From Micropterix aruncella (lineage: Eukaryota; Arthropoda; Insecta; Lepidoptera; Micropterigidae), in NCBI GenBank assembly GCA_944548615.1, contig OX155952.1:33632057-33696056 (forward strand): a stretch of 64,000 nucleotides of DNA, given 5' to 3'. Each line of letters starts with the position of its first letter. The stretch's first letter is position 1. The notes under the pieces were generated by a model. The model saw only the letters and a list, made by a program, of their open reading frames with translations, was not told where the DNA came from and ran no database searches. Below, one piece after another: positions 1 to 11,109 of this stretch. The position numbers and the translations under genes were made by a program.

Positions 1-36
<36 letters not shown>
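1..36. repeat. (TA)n microsatellite
   Basis: Uninterrupted TA dinucleotide run at the left edge of the window. It may continue outside. Confidence 0.95.
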
Positions 37-40
<4 letters not shown>

Positions 41-929
41 GATGTTATGTTATATGTTATTTTATTGATATTTGAAAATTTGGACATTTACACAACTATA
101 TATTTACTTGGTATTTAGGCAATTAACGTTCCCTATGACACTTCAGATGACATTTTATTTTTTATTTTATTTATTTATTTATTTTGTTTATTCAATTCAA
201 TTCAATTCAATTCTTTATCGAGAAATCACACAGTATTACAGTAATAATATTTTTTTTTAATGTATGCAGTTTTACAACAAATAAAACCGGTTACGGATTT
301 CAATAAAATTACATAAATTACGTTTTTTTTTAACTACTTAATAAAACTAATGTACCTTCAATTTATTTTTTTTTCAATTTTAGAACTACATAGAGTATGC
401 AGGGTGTGTGTATGTGTTTGTGGGAGTGTGTTGAGCGTGTAAGTGTGGAGTGTGAGCGGGTATGATATTAGTAATGGCGTATATAAAATATAATAATAAT
501 AATAATAATAATAATCAATAAAAATAGCTAAAAACCAAGTCAGCTTATTGTATCGGTTAGGGTTTGATTTACGAAGTATTTGTAAGTGATTATGGAATTA
601 TTAAACATATCAATACCATTTAAATGGGTATTATAAAGCTCACAGCAGCGTGTGAGTACCTACTCCATTCCTTGATGCATTAGTTTTAAAGCGCGGCAAT
701 CGAAACAGGTCAAATTGGCGTGTGGTCCTCATTGGGGCGTTAATATTGATCGCTCCCACCAGGTCAGAGCAATCGAATATTACTTTCACTTATTACTAAT
801 CAACTTATTACTAATCAACATAACAGTAAAACCAAAGCATTGAGAAGTAAAATTAATAAAGATATTACCGTAACTATACAAATAGAATGACACTTATAAT
901 ACTAGCTATCATATAAGAATAAATAATAA
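37..929. other. AT-rich non-coding stretch with small simple repeats
   Basis: No gene seen. It contains an (ATTCA)n run near 189-216 followed by TTTAT, which looks like the tail of a minus-strand retroposon, and an (AAT)n run near 490-514. The segment around 60-130 (a gacattt/acaacta motif) resembles 4440-4500, so it is probably part of an interspersed repeat. Confidence 0.5.
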
Positions 930-1338
930 TATCTTGCAATTTAAACAAGTGAGGGTTGGCGGTAAAAATATTGAAATCTGGTGCCATCGAGTGAATTTCA
1001 TCAAAGCATGCGCCAACAGATTCTACCTCGTAAGGTTAGTGCGCTAGAACGGCTGTGAAAAGATGGCGCGATCGAGCACGAAGATAATTATTTGGTATGA
1101 AAAGATCCACCTTGGCTAGTAAGCTAGGGTTATCAGTTTTACCACGAATTAGATTGAAAACATAGGACATGGTCAGCATTTCTCTTCTGAGACAGAGAGA
1201 ATTAAAGCCAATCATGCCTGTGATAAATGCAGTCTGATACAAAAATGGATAATATCCGTACTGCTTGAAGTACAAAAATCTCAAAAAACACTTCTGTACC
1301 TTTTTCAGAATGAGGGTATAAGTATCTTCATGCGACAT
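930..1338 (-). pseudogene. LINE reverse transcriptase, C-terminal remnant
   Basis: A 100-codon minus-strand frame reads like the C-terminal part of a jockey/R1-type non-LTR reverse transcriptase. It has VQKCFLRFLYFKQYGYYPFLYQ, then GFNSLCLRREMLTMSYVFNLIRG, then IPNNYLRARSRHLFTAVLAH. After a TAA at 1033-1035 the same frame continues with PYEVESVGACFDEIHSM, which fits the end of the family, so this is one interrupted gene rather than a short ORF. The endonuclease and catalytic RT domains are absent. The family is clear from the motif order; the clade is not. Dead, 5'-truncated copy. Confidence 0.65.
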
Positions 1339-1475
1339 AACAATTCTAACAATACCACATACTTCTAAATCGGTGTGAGCGTTTAGAAGTTATGGTGGAA
1401 TAAAGAAACGGAAAAAATACATACATATATGAAACCTGAACATATTACACTCCTTTTTTGTTTGGCAGTCGTGTA
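1336..1475 (-). repeat. Interspersed repeat, copy 1
   Basis: About 135 bp nearly identical in order and orientation to 4517-4657. Both hold a segment in which TTTAGAAGTTATGGTGGAAT is followed by AAAGAAACGGAAAA and end near GGCAGTCGTGTAA. It lies directly upstream, on the minus strand, of the LINE remnant at 930-1338, so it may be part of the same LINE. Confidence 0.6.
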
Positions 1476-3010
1476 AAAATAAAAAACACTTACTCACGGC
1501 TTCCTGTCTTAGCCAGAGCAGTACTATGAATTTCTGCGACTGGTGGCTGGCTTAGTACCTTCAGCAATAACATAATTTGACAAATATATTTATACCTAGT
1601 GAAATAAATATTTTTGTTATTACTCATCACGCCGCCGCTGGTTAAATTTTAATAGTGCGCCGCCGTCAACATTTCTGTGGGCGGCAACAACGGCTAATTC
1701 CCACTCACTAGGAGGATGCGCTCATCCGCATAAGCACTAATGGTGCAGTCAGTCCTCTTTGAATGGATCAGCATTTGCTCCTATACTACATGTTTACCCA
1801 GTCTTCAAAATATTGTACATATACACCGTGCCTAAAATGTAGGAAATGATTCATAAAACTAAGTGATGTAGACTTTTATTTTGGAACTTTTTGTTTTTTT
1901 TTTTTTTGAAAAATGAGTTAAGAAATTATGAGAATTTTTATTATTGGAAAATATTCCTCGAAAAACTGAGTTGAACATCATCTACAACTTTATTGGTTTA
2001 GGGCTTAGTTACGGAGAAAAAAATATGAAAATCCGGGAGTCGAACATAAACAGTGCTCTTCCTCAGCAATAAATGCTCAAGCCAAGAAAAAATGTAGATT
2101 ATTTTCAAGTCAGTTTTCATGTAGTCGAATAATTAGAATAAACCATCTTATAATACCCAAGAAAAAATCTTTCTACATTTTGGTCTCTATTTGACCTCAG
2201 GAATCATTTTCCAAATTTATGTGAGGTAATTTTTGCAGAAGTGCAGTGTATATAATATATACATATTCCGGGATTGACCTTCTGATATGGATTTACCTCC
2301 AGCAAGCGATGTTTTTACTGGCCCAGTTTATTAGCGAATGAACAACCAGAGCAGGTGTAACGAGCGACTGCACGGCCACGATGCCACTGCCAATTTAAAA
2401 AAACACACTTTCAGAAGGAATTTCAGCATTGTCTATCGACTCAGACAAATGAGCTTAATTGGTCGTGTATCGAATGGGAGGTTTATGTGTTTTTACACTA
2501 ATGAGTTGCTGTTATTGTGATTGTTGTGAAATTTCACGGCTGATGGTAAGCGGTGAGAATACGGTTGATAAAATATGTTGGTCAGTGAACAGTACAATGG
2601 AGTTTCGCTTGTCCGGACCGTTTATCTTATATCCGATTTTACACTATATCCATTTCAGTGATTTCAGTGTTGTTTCATTTCATTTCGTGTTATTTTATCG
2701 TGTCCCACTTGGTGGATATACCGCTATTGGGCATGTGGTGAAGATGAAACTTTCGTGTAAATGAAATTCTGCGACATGGTGTGATTTCTGTGATAATACT
2801 TTATTTAGATATCCTGAAAAAAAAACAGATAAATATAAATATTCTATAGTTCTTAACCTGGTTATTCTTGGCCCTTTTTGGTAAATTTCTGTGGCGGCAA
2901 CTGATGGTTGTGCTCGCGATCGTTGAACCAGACGACGGGCCTCTTTATCTAGGCCCGTTAAAAAACACACTTTAGAACGAATTCATGCAAGTATGATTGC
3001 CATATCATCG
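1476..3010. other. No recognised gene; weak repeat similarity
   Basis: The only open frames are short and unlike known families. The segment near 1955-2010 (aaaactgagttgaaca, then caactttattggtttag) resembles 61510-61565, so it is probably an old dispersed repeat. Confidence 0.4.
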
Positions 3011-3012
3011 GT

Positions 3013-3060
3013 GTATGTGACGATCCCCCCCAGGGGGGGGGGGGGGGGATCGTCACATAC
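3013..3060. repeat. Perfect hairpin with G/C-run core
   Basis: A 19-nt arm GTATGTGACGATCCCCCCC at 3013-3031 is perfectly complementary to 3042-3060. The loop is one A plus more G. It abuts the (ACATAC)n microsatellite on the right. Confidence 0.85.
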
Positions 3061-3132
3061 ATATACAGCGTATAGGCACATACACATACATATACACATA
3101 CACATACACATACATACACATACATATACGGC
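3055..3132. repeat. (ACATAC/ACAT)n microsatellite
   Basis: Imperfect hexanucleotide array of CACATA/CATACA units, interrupted by GGCGTATAGGCACA, which appears on both sides of the array. Confidence 0.8.
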
Positions 3133-3139
3133 GTATAGG

Positions 3140-3720
3140 CACAAGGTGTTCAAACGCTGCTGGTACTGTACGAGTATTCGGGAGCTCTGGCGAAAACTGA
3201 ATATTACTTTCGAAGATGAGCTGCCGAAGAAGATGAGCTGCCGTCGCGTCGCGCCGCACGTCACACCAGCCGCTCCTGGCGTCCCCGGTAAGGCGTTTGC
3301 GATCTTATCACTTATCAAGCATTTTTATTGCGTAAAAGCGAATCACGCACGCGTTCCGCAGAATAGAGCAGAGAGCCTCAGCAGCGCGCCGCTAAACAAT
3401 GATGGCGTCAGAGCACGCGTGCTCGGGAACGCTGTCGCTCGCTCATTTCGGCATATCGTAGCGTGAAAATGAAATGATTAGCGGTCGATGGATTCCGCTA
3501 TACTTTCCTCTGCGTATCTTGTCACTTGCGCACCACCCGACCGGAAAATACGTGTTCGGAGCGTCGTAAAGTAAAGCGCGTGCACGGATCAACTAATAAG
3601 CCTCACGCGTTGAGATAATTCACCTGCACGTTCCGAGATTTTAATTGGCTGCTGTCTTGCGATATTTAATGTTGATCAGCTGATCGAGCGTAATAAGTAA
3701 GAGGAAAAGGCTCGAATGGG
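3140..3720. other. GC-richer, CpG-containing block
   Basis: Clearly richer in GC and CpG than its surroundings, with runs such as GTCGCGTCGCGCCGCACGTC and GCACGCGTTCCGCAG. One frame stays open over 2993-3466 but begins inside the microsatellite and has no family likeness. It could be an old retroposon or a host regulatory region; the sequence does not decide. Confidence 0.35.
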
Positions 3721-3921
3721 TCCACGCAGTTTGGGCCTCGTACATATTATGTATCACTATTGACTTACGGTCTCGAAACTAATCGAAACTCAGTTCATTG
3801 TGAGGAATATGTACACACACAAATAAATAGTTTTTTACAAATCAAATCAATCAAATCATTTTTTATTGTCTTAACCCATCGAAATCCGAGGTTTTGCACC
3901 AGGCATTACCTATGTAGCGAT

Positions 3922-3945
3922 ACGTGCATAGTTAACTATGCACGT
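3922..3945. repeat. Perfect 24-bp palindrome
   Basis: ACGTGCATAGTTAACTATGC plus the rest of the palindrome reads identically on both strands. It lies between two near-copies of TATGYAGCGATACG (from 3911 and 3972), so a short segment was duplicated here inside a LINE remnant. Confidence 0.8.
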
Positions 3946-4150
3946 CAATATTATTACGTCAATATTAACTATGCAGCGATACGATCTCATCTTCTATTTA
4001 GATAAACAGAGCACATCATAAAAACATTATAATTAACAGGTGGATAAGATGATCAAACCATTGAGCATTCTGCCGTTGGAAATAGACATCTTTAGAGCTT
4101 CTCTGTGGCATTTGAAGGGGAACGGGAGTTGCCTCTTCGATTTAAAATAA
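3945..4150 (+). pseudogene. LINE reverse transcriptase, extreme C-terminus (remnant)
   Basis: The frame reading INYAAIRSHLLFR, then downstream the peptide LSILPLEIDIFRASLWHL in a shifted frame, matches the LINE end at 48072-48705 (VNYTARRSHLLF, then LPTEIDIF-like text). Only the last 60 or so codons survive, with frame shifts. Seen directly: similarity between the two loci. Inferred: both are the C-terminus of a jockey/CR1-type RT. Confidence 0.5.
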
Positions 4151-4439
4151 AGTAGGCAGTATTTATACTGTTTTACTTTAATTATTTACTTTAGTTGTAA
4201 TAATATGTAGCGTATTGGTATTGCGATTAAGCTATATACTATAAAGGTTTTTAATAATAATGTTAATTAAAGAAGTAAATGCTAATTAAAGAAGTACTGT
4301 ATTTATAATTAGTTTTTAATAAGGTTTTGTTATGAAATATTTGTGGTTTATGTATTTATCCATATAGGTAGATAAATGTTTTCGGAATGTCCTCAATCAG
4401 GCCTTTCATTTGACACTATTCACGATCTATTTATGTTAA

Positions 4440-4657
4440 TTTATTGACATTTGGACATTTGGACATTTAGACAACTATTTACTTAATATTTGAATAGTTG
4501 ACCTGTGAGACTCGACATGACATAACGATTCTAATAACATCACAAACTTCTAAATCAGTTTGAGCGTTTAGAAGTTATGGTGGAATAAAGAAACGGAAAA
4601 CATCTTTAAATGAACCCTGAACACATAACACTACTTTTTTGTTGGGCAGTCGTGTAA
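4440..4657 (-). repeat. Interspersed repeat, copy 2
   Basis: Contains the same block as 1336-1475 and, just left of it, a segment resembling 60-130 (gacatttggacattt, then acaactatttact). The shared order at two loci supports a dispersed element. Confidence 0.55.
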
Positions 4658-6720
4658 TAACTAAATAAATACAAAGGTGCCACCGATTAGTCCATACAAG
4701 GCTCCATTATTCTCTAAACCGCTTTGGTCGCGGCTAGACATTTCAGCGAATCCGTTTTTGTACCCGCGCAATTGTGACATCGGTTTCTTTTTATTTCCAT
4801 ACTAGTATGCTCGAGCAGTCTGCCTTGAAAGTTGAGCATTGCTTCCATTGCGCCATGTTTGGTGCCTGGACATAATCGATTAAACCAGAAGGTTCTGCTC
4901 TAGAGGTACCTGCTTCTGCATGTTGTGATGCCTCAAACAACACCTCTGGAATCAGACACGAAAACATAGACCAAACGTAGGTAAGACCCGGTTATTATTA
5001 GAAAGGATACAACCGTTTTAGATATTTTGCTGCTCTTATAGAGAAGCATGAATTTTTCAACAAGCTTTTGTAACTCGTACTTTGACCTATTAAATTGTAA
5101 ATAAATCTTACAACTCACCTTTCAACCACTTCTAATCGCCGTATCGATTTAAAACTTTGCAAACCTATGCAATTCTGGTGACAATTCAATTATATGGTAC
5201 CATCGAAATCGAATGTGAGGAAGGACTCTTCGGTGACTAACAATAAGCCCATTAATTTTAAGCGCGTTTAACTGACCTCAATGAGTCCTTTGAGTACTAA
5301 GTTACTTATCCTGTTCTTCTCTAGTTAACGTATCTCTTGATTCCTTTGAGTAATGAGTAATGAGTTAACTTATCTTAATGAGTAATTGTCACCGGTAGGG
5401 TCCGATGATGGAGGAGGGAGCTGGTCGTAGCGATACTCATAAAAGGGTGTTATTTTAATTTTTAAAATTATAATATAATTATAATGAAAATAAAGACACT
5501 TTATAATATTATCAATTAGATATAATAATTAATAGGGCACTTAAGATAATTAGGGTCGGGATAGGCACGGGCTACCACCGGGGAGGTTTTTAAAATAGAA
5601 AACATTAAATAAAATAACGACCTAAATCGAACAGTTAAGTTTTTGGGTGATATGCAAGAGACTATATTCGAACATGACGTTTTTTTGAGGATTAAATAAT
5701 TAATTTTTGGAGAATTTTGTATTTGGAAGTTTTTGTATTTGGATTTTTTTGGAAGTTTTTGGAAAAAGTGAAAAGTGGTTGCTTAGCGGGTTGGGTGCGT
5801 GTCTACCATTGGAGGTTTTTTTTTAAAGAAATAACAACCTTTTGACAATATTTACTTGTAAGATAGAAAACATAAGTTAAAAGTGGAGGTTTTAGGGTAG
5901 GCACAAAAGTTGTTTTTTATTTTGGAGGATTAACCAGTTTTAGAAGATTTTCACCTGTACCATGGAAAACTCATGTGATAAATATTTGTTTTGGCGGTTG
6001 AAACGATAGATACGCGACTGTGCATTGCACCGATTGCACCTAGGCTAAAAATGTTCCTGGCGTGAAGTGTTTTACTGCTTTCCTGATGTTCGTGGTGTCA
6101 TGTGTATAGTGATTATCAATCAGAAATCAGATTATCAATCTGAAAGTCAATGAGAATCTCCCTCTCCGAACGATTACATTAAATGTCATCCTTTTTAATG
6201 ACCACTCTCTTAGGAGGTAATCAGATCATGGATTATTATAACATATATAGTATATATTTTAACATCAAATTTCCTGTTTCTCTTAGTTCATTCCCGACGA
6301 TATCGCCATCGTCTTAATTAACAATCAAATCATGATGAGGCAGAAACTCAACAAAACGAACATGTTCAAGTGATTTCAACATGATTTTTATTGGCCGCAT
6401 TTATCATTGTTTAGCAGTACGAAGGCGCGCCTTCGGCACCGGCGACAGTTCTTGTGCAATGTAAACAGTTGCTCTTTAGAATGTCGATTGCACCATTTCT
6501 CACGCAAAAAGCATCGGTAATGAAGATTTTTCATTAGTAAAAAGCGCATTGAAGCGGACATACAATTTCGAAAGAAGAAAATACAAATATTTTATATTGG
6601 GTAAAAATTAAACCACAGAGCATAAACAACCGGGTGTATACTGTATAGCTATTTCAGCATAATTATTTGTAGAATACAATTATTCAATGGCGGAACCGGA
6701 GGTGACTATAAGAGGAATGT
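4658..6720. other. No gene recognised; fragments of a dispersed minisatellite family
   Basis: The pieces at 5118-5215 (ttcaaccacttctaat to tatggtaccatcgaaa) and near 5402 (gtccgatgatggagga) match the flank and unit of the 120-bp repeat at 28005-28295. Tandem ATGAGTA motifs lie at 5348-5385. The remainder is AT-rich with no family likeness. Confidence 0.4.
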
Positions 6721-6729
6721 GATAAACAA

Positions 6730-7581
6730 TAGTGATGGGCACAAGACAAGACGAGACGAGATTCGGTCGTCTCGAGTCTCGAACGAGACTGTCGAAAGTC
6801 TCACCGTGGGACTAAAGGGGCAAACACTTTTATTATTTTTTCCATTGAATTGTACTGCTTACATGGCAAGTGGTCGTGCATACGCTTAGGTAAATTAAAA
6901 CAAAATAGGTTTGGTATTTCTAGGTCCACATTATCCATAAGGAGTTTCCAGGAAAAATTAAAAAGAACCTGTTAATTAGTACCCTGTCATGAGTAATATG
7001 AAACGATTGTTAGTAACTTATAAAACTACTTTTTTCCTAAATAGAGAATTTTATTTTAATAACTTTAGCGTTGTTATTTTGATATAATTAAAATATTAAA
7101 TGTATTATACAACTTTATGCGTCTTTTGCATATTTCCAAACGCTTCAAATGATTGCTTTCCTATACTTTGATCTTAGCGGAAAGTCCGAAATCGCGACTG
7201 CGATAAAAATCTGGTTACGCCCAGGCAGGACAAAGGAGCGTCGATCTGCCGGATTTGATCACATAATATGTTTTTTGGGTAATTATTTATCACATAATAT
7301 TTTTTCTTGACAAAGAATCATTAGGATATATTACTTTATATGGAAAGAAAACGGTAATAGATTAAAAATGAACTAAATACGGCATCCTTAGTAAGATCAA
7401 ACGGCTACTATAGTGCTCAGGCTAAAACCAGATGTATTTAAGCTAGATGATTGGCAAAAGTCTTTTTCGCTCTCGTCTACGAAACTCTCGTTTCGTCTCG
7501 AGTCTCAATCTTCAGAGTCTCAGTCTCAGAAGACGAGACGAGACGAGACTCCAGACTAGTCTAGTCTCGCGGCCATCGCTG
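6730..7581. mobile_element. hAT-like non-autonomous DNA transposon
   Basis: The left end TAGTGATGGGCACAAGAC and the right end GTCTCGCGGCCATCGCTG form short inverted termini of the hAT pattern (CAGYGATGG). The flanks ATAAACAA (6722-6729) and CTAAGCAA (7582-7589) match at 6 of 8 positions, fitting a degraded 8-bp target duplication. The subterminal regions are packed with GACGAGACGAGA/GTCTCGTCTC motifs on both sides (6750-6805 and 7478-7567), typical of hAT transposase-binding arrays. No transposase frame remains; the middle is AT-rich. Class is moderately sure, exact ends less so. Confidence 0.6.
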
Positions 7582-7589
7582 CTAAGCAA

Positions 7590-8522
7590 TATTGAGTATC
7601 AAATTAAACTAAAGCGGGCGATCGACTACCAATTTACAATAGTACAATAGTACAACCTACAAATACTACAATAGCATTTTAAGTGCCAGTATAATGATCA
7701 TAATTAGTAATACAAGACAGAACAACTCGACAGCGACCTTGGATTTCGCCTGAAGATGGTCTCATCGAAGCAGATACAATCTATTCGAAAAGGAAGTGCC
7801 GACAAGGTTAAAGGGAATTGATATAGGATTTTGCAAAAAAAAAAAATGAAATATGGCAATTACATATATTTAATAGCGGTGACTTCGCAGACTTACAGAT
7901 AATTTTAACGTACAATAATCATGGTTTCAAACGCGATGTTGAGTTTTTATGGTTATTTATTTTTGCGGTTACATCATTTACGTGTTCTTGCTCTGTCTGC
8001 GTTTTTCCAGTCGGAGTTTAAATGGGTAGTCCATGCTTGATTGCTTCTTAAGCGATTGTTCAATGATCAATCCTTTTTTCGACTAGGCACATCACAGTTG
8101 TTGAACTGATCGCTCCATTTGACCGACTGTTCCATTTTCTAGTCGATTCCGAAATAGGCAACTTCTTTTAAACAAATGTTGCCAAGTGCATAAAAAATTG
8201 GAAGTTAATTGCGATATATTTCAAAATGTAGGTCATTTTCGTTTGTTTTTCAAAGTTAGTGCATAGTTTTAATGTTTCCAATATCATTTTTTGTTTTAAT
8301 CTTTAAAGTTTCAATATGTGTAAAGTCTATATTTAAAAAAAAATATAATTTTAAAAATTTTAAGGGTTACGGGGAAGAGCAATAAATGTATATAAAAAAA
8401 AATTGAGACGCTAATGCCATCTTGTGGCATGTTCCCAAACAAATCGAAGCATGAATGGATTTTTGTAAGAAAGGTCATATTCTGCCCATGAAATAAAAAT
8501 AAAACGTGCGACGGGGAAAAAA
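7590..8522. other. No recognised feature
   Basis: AT-rich, with only short open frames. An A13 run lies near 7836. Confidence 0.4.
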
Positions 8523-8803
8523 GCCCGGTGGCATAGTGGTTAGGTCGTCTGATCTTAACTTGTAAGGTCCTGGTTTCGATTCCCGATTGGGTTACCATTA
8601 TCCGTTAGGATAAAACTAAAGGAATTGCATTTCAATTCTTTCGATCGAATGCAATAACAAGAGACACACTTACACGCATATTTCACGTACACATATATAT
8701 AAACTTTATAGTAGAGTTGGTAGGAAGAGATTGTCGTATGACAATAATAGCCCATTATAAGATTTCGCAATAAGGAGTATAAACAAACAAACAAACAAAC
8801 AAA
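8523..8803 (+). mobile_element. tRNA-derived SINE, full-length copy
   Basis: The head is tRNA-like, with A box TGGCATAGTGG (8529-8539) and B box GGTTTCGATTCCC (8572-8584), about the spacing of a Pol III internal promoter. The body holds GAATTGCATTTCAATTCTTT, then AACAAGAGACACACTTACAC. The 3' part has the stem-loop GATTGTCGTATGACAATAAT followed by a GCCCATT box, and the copy ends in (AAAC)n. Two further long copies lie at 10671-10940 (minus) and 63612-63872 (plus). Confidence 0.8.
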
Positions 8804-8967
8804 AAACGATCAATTTCCACCGTCTCCGCGTGGACCTTGATCGTTTTTCCCTTTATGTCCAGAGGTAGGGTACCCCGATGACCTTCCGGTTGACGCTGAG
8901 GAAGAACTGTGATGGGAAATACTGATCAAGGCCAATGAATTTTCTATGTTTCCGTTTTTTTTCCTGA

Positions 8968-9098
8968 GTTACATATAATCTACACATACATATAAACATT
9001 TCATAGTAGGGTTGTTTGTAAGAGTTTGTCATATGACAATAAACCCGCCCATTGTGAAATTTCATAATAAAGAATAGAAAACGAACAAACAAACAAAT
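8968..9098 (+). mobile_element. SINE 3' fragment
   Basis: Only the 3' half of the same SINE remains: ACATACATATAAACATTTCA, then the stem-loop TTTGTCATATGACAATAAAC with CCGCCCATTGTGAAATTTC, and an (AAAC)n tail. No tRNA-like head is present, so it is 5'-truncated. Confidence 0.7.
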
Positions 9099-9227
9099 TT
9101 AGGTAAAATGTATTATTTTTTTAAAAACCCAAAAATTCTCATTGTGAAATTTCATAATAAAGAATAGAAAACGAACAAACAAACAAATTTAGGTAAAATG
9201 TATTATTTTTTTAAAAACCCAAAAATT
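9050..9227. repeat. Tandem duplication, 90-bp period
   Basis: Positions 9050-9137 recur without a mismatch at 9140-9227. The unit starts in the SINE 3' tail and runs through its (AAAC)n into TTTAGGTAAAATGTATTATT flanking DNA. The duplication therefore happened after the SINE inserted, and recently given the identity. Confidence 0.9.
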
Positions 9228-9774
9228 ATATTTTTTGCTTTTTGTGATGCGTAATTTAGGTCAAATATATTTTTTTAAGAAACCCTAATATATTTGGTTT
9301 ACAGACCAAATTTCTTTTTGTGTATTTTTTTAAGTTAGTAAATATTAAAAATAAAATTGCGTTTTTTTTTGAAAAGTTGACATTTATCGTTATTCCCAGT
9401 AATCCTTCACTTGTGTAGTACGAATTCGTCAACTATTTTTTTCCCTATTATTGTATACATTTCTTCTTGGATGTGGCTTAATTCGACATTATTGACAATC
9501 AAACATAATAGTAAGTAATACAGTCTTTATTCAGCCTATCACGCTCACTTATAACAAATATGATCGAACACTTGAACCCACACCCATAAACTTTTCCCTA
9601 TTATCCCCCCCCCCCCTCCCCCCTTGCGTCCCCTGCGTCATTATAGGTTTATTGTTTGTTTTCTTCTTAAATTTATTGTTTTTTTATGATAAATTTAAAT
9701 GTTTATTGCCTTTATACCTTTAATTTATTACTTTAACTTATTGTTTACCGCATAACATGTTGTTCCACTAGGTT
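9228..9774. other. AT-rich, no gene; C-run
   Basis: Contains a nearly pure C tract at 9606-9624, following TTATC. Nothing else recognised. Confidence 0.4.
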
Positions 9775-9865
9775 AAGGTTAGCTGTAAGATATTGCCTTT
9801 AGGCAATAAGCTCGCCTTTTTTATTAAGCAATAAATTGTTAATTATTATTATTATTATTATTATC
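9775..9865 (+). mobile_element. LINE 3' end with stem-loop and (ATT)n tail
   Basis: GGTTAGCTGTAAGATATTGC, a short loop, GGCAATAAGCTCGCCTTTTT, then AAGCAATAAA and an (ATT)n tail. The same design occurs at 61787-61880 and, more diverged, at 54661-54758. This is the 3' UTR terminus of a jockey/CR1-like LINE; the coding part is missing. Confidence 0.65.
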
Positions 9866-10269
9866 TTTCTCTTTGATGGTCTTTTTAGCGAAAATATAAT
9901 TGTAGCATTTAATTCCTAAAGTGACTTCCACTTATTTACTATGCTAATTCGTGTCTAGAATGCTATTATGTCTGGTGTCCGCCATTGGCCTTACGCAATT
10001 TGTTATCCCAGTTAGGCTGAGAGTATCATTGAACCCATTGCTTGGCTTGGTCGATGCGTCGCAGTCTGAACTCGAAATGCGGTACCGTTACAATGTAATG
10101 AGCTCCGTGACGAAATTGCGCCCGGGTACGCCTCGCCTCATTGACAGCCGACCATTGCAGGGTTTTCATCGTAGGATCATGAGATTTTACAGCAGATAAT
10201 ATAAATAAACAGTTTAACACGACTGATAGCGAAAAGGTTTCGTGCAGCTTGGGCCATAAGATCCACTGT
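9866..10269. other. No recognised feature
   Basis: Mixed base composition. Short frames on both strands (around 9951-10220) overlap one another and match no family I know. Confidence 0.35.
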
Positions 10270-10580
10270 ATTCATATAATATTCAGTAGCCTCCTAGTGT
10301 GAAAAACTACCTCGGGTAGGACTCTTGCGTCTCAGGCCTCACGGCAGGTGGATCGTTTCCCCTGGGGACTGCCACCCGGCGCTACTGGACAGTTTGCACA
10401 CCGTGCGGCGACATCCAATCGGTATGTGCACTCGAATTACTGAAGGAGTCGCGAGACTATGGAAATATATTGTTTTCTAAGCAGCGGGGCTGAATGTTGA
10501 CCTGTTACCATTCACTCCTTAAATGATCGATTGGCTACCTGATCTTGGATTCAGAGCCGGGCAAAAAATGCATAATACGA
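10270..10580 (+). mobile_element. GC-rich retroposon family A, partial copy
   Basis: Begins GTAGCCTCCTAGTGTGAAAA and continues through CTGGGGACTGCCACCCGGCG, CACACCGTGCGGCGACATCC and CCGGGCAAAAAATGC. It aligns in order with the 5' halves of 26225-26865 and 44955-45580. The 3' half is missing, and the SINE at 10671-10940 lies just beyond. Non-coding. Confidence 0.6.
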
Positions 10581-10670
10581 CAAGGACACAGAAATCTAAG
10601 AACTCATAAAAAGTGGACCGAAAGCTGCTCAAAATTAACACTGAAATTAAGGAATGGAAATTATTATACA

Positions 10671-10940
10671 GCTTGTTTGTTAATACTCTCTATTGTGAAG
10701 TTTCACAATAGGCGGGTTTATTGTTTTACGACAATCTCTTCCAACCAACCCTTCTATAAAGTGTTTATATGTGCGTGTAACATATGTGCAAGTGTGTGTC
10801 TTGTTATTGCATTCGATCGACATAATTGAAATGCAATTCCGATAATTTCATCCCAACGGAAAATGGTAACTCAGCCGGGAATCGAACCCGGAACCTTACA
10901 AAGTTAGATCACGCGACCTAACCGCTATTCCACCGGGCTG
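10671..10940 (-). mobile_element. tRNA-derived SINE, full-length copy
   Basis: Read on the minus strand it has a tRNA-like head starting CAGCCCGGTGGAATAGCGG and a perfect B box GGTTCGATTCCC, then the SINE body and the 3' stem-loop GATTGTCGTAAAACAATAAA followed by CCCGCC. The best preserved B box of the three long copies. Confidence 0.8.
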
Positions 10941-11109
10941 TGTAATGATTAGGTAATGGTCGATTAGCTCTCAATGATCCAGTAATCGACACCTCGTCTC
11001 ATCTTAATGCTTATCTCATCTACAATTTAAGGATTCACTTCAGGTTGTTAAATACCGGTCGATGAGTCTTATGTGTCTATGACCAGGTGTTCCCATCCAA
11101 TGGAGGTAC

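Noticed and set aside
2993..3466. 157-codon open frame on the plus strand
   Set aside because: It starts in a hairpin and reads through a CATACA microsatellite (HIHIHIH text). The following region matches no family, and opposite-strand frames are equally open.
10026..10220. Opposing frames of 64 and 82 codons
   Set aside because: No conserved motif; mutually overlapping; not in a recognised element.
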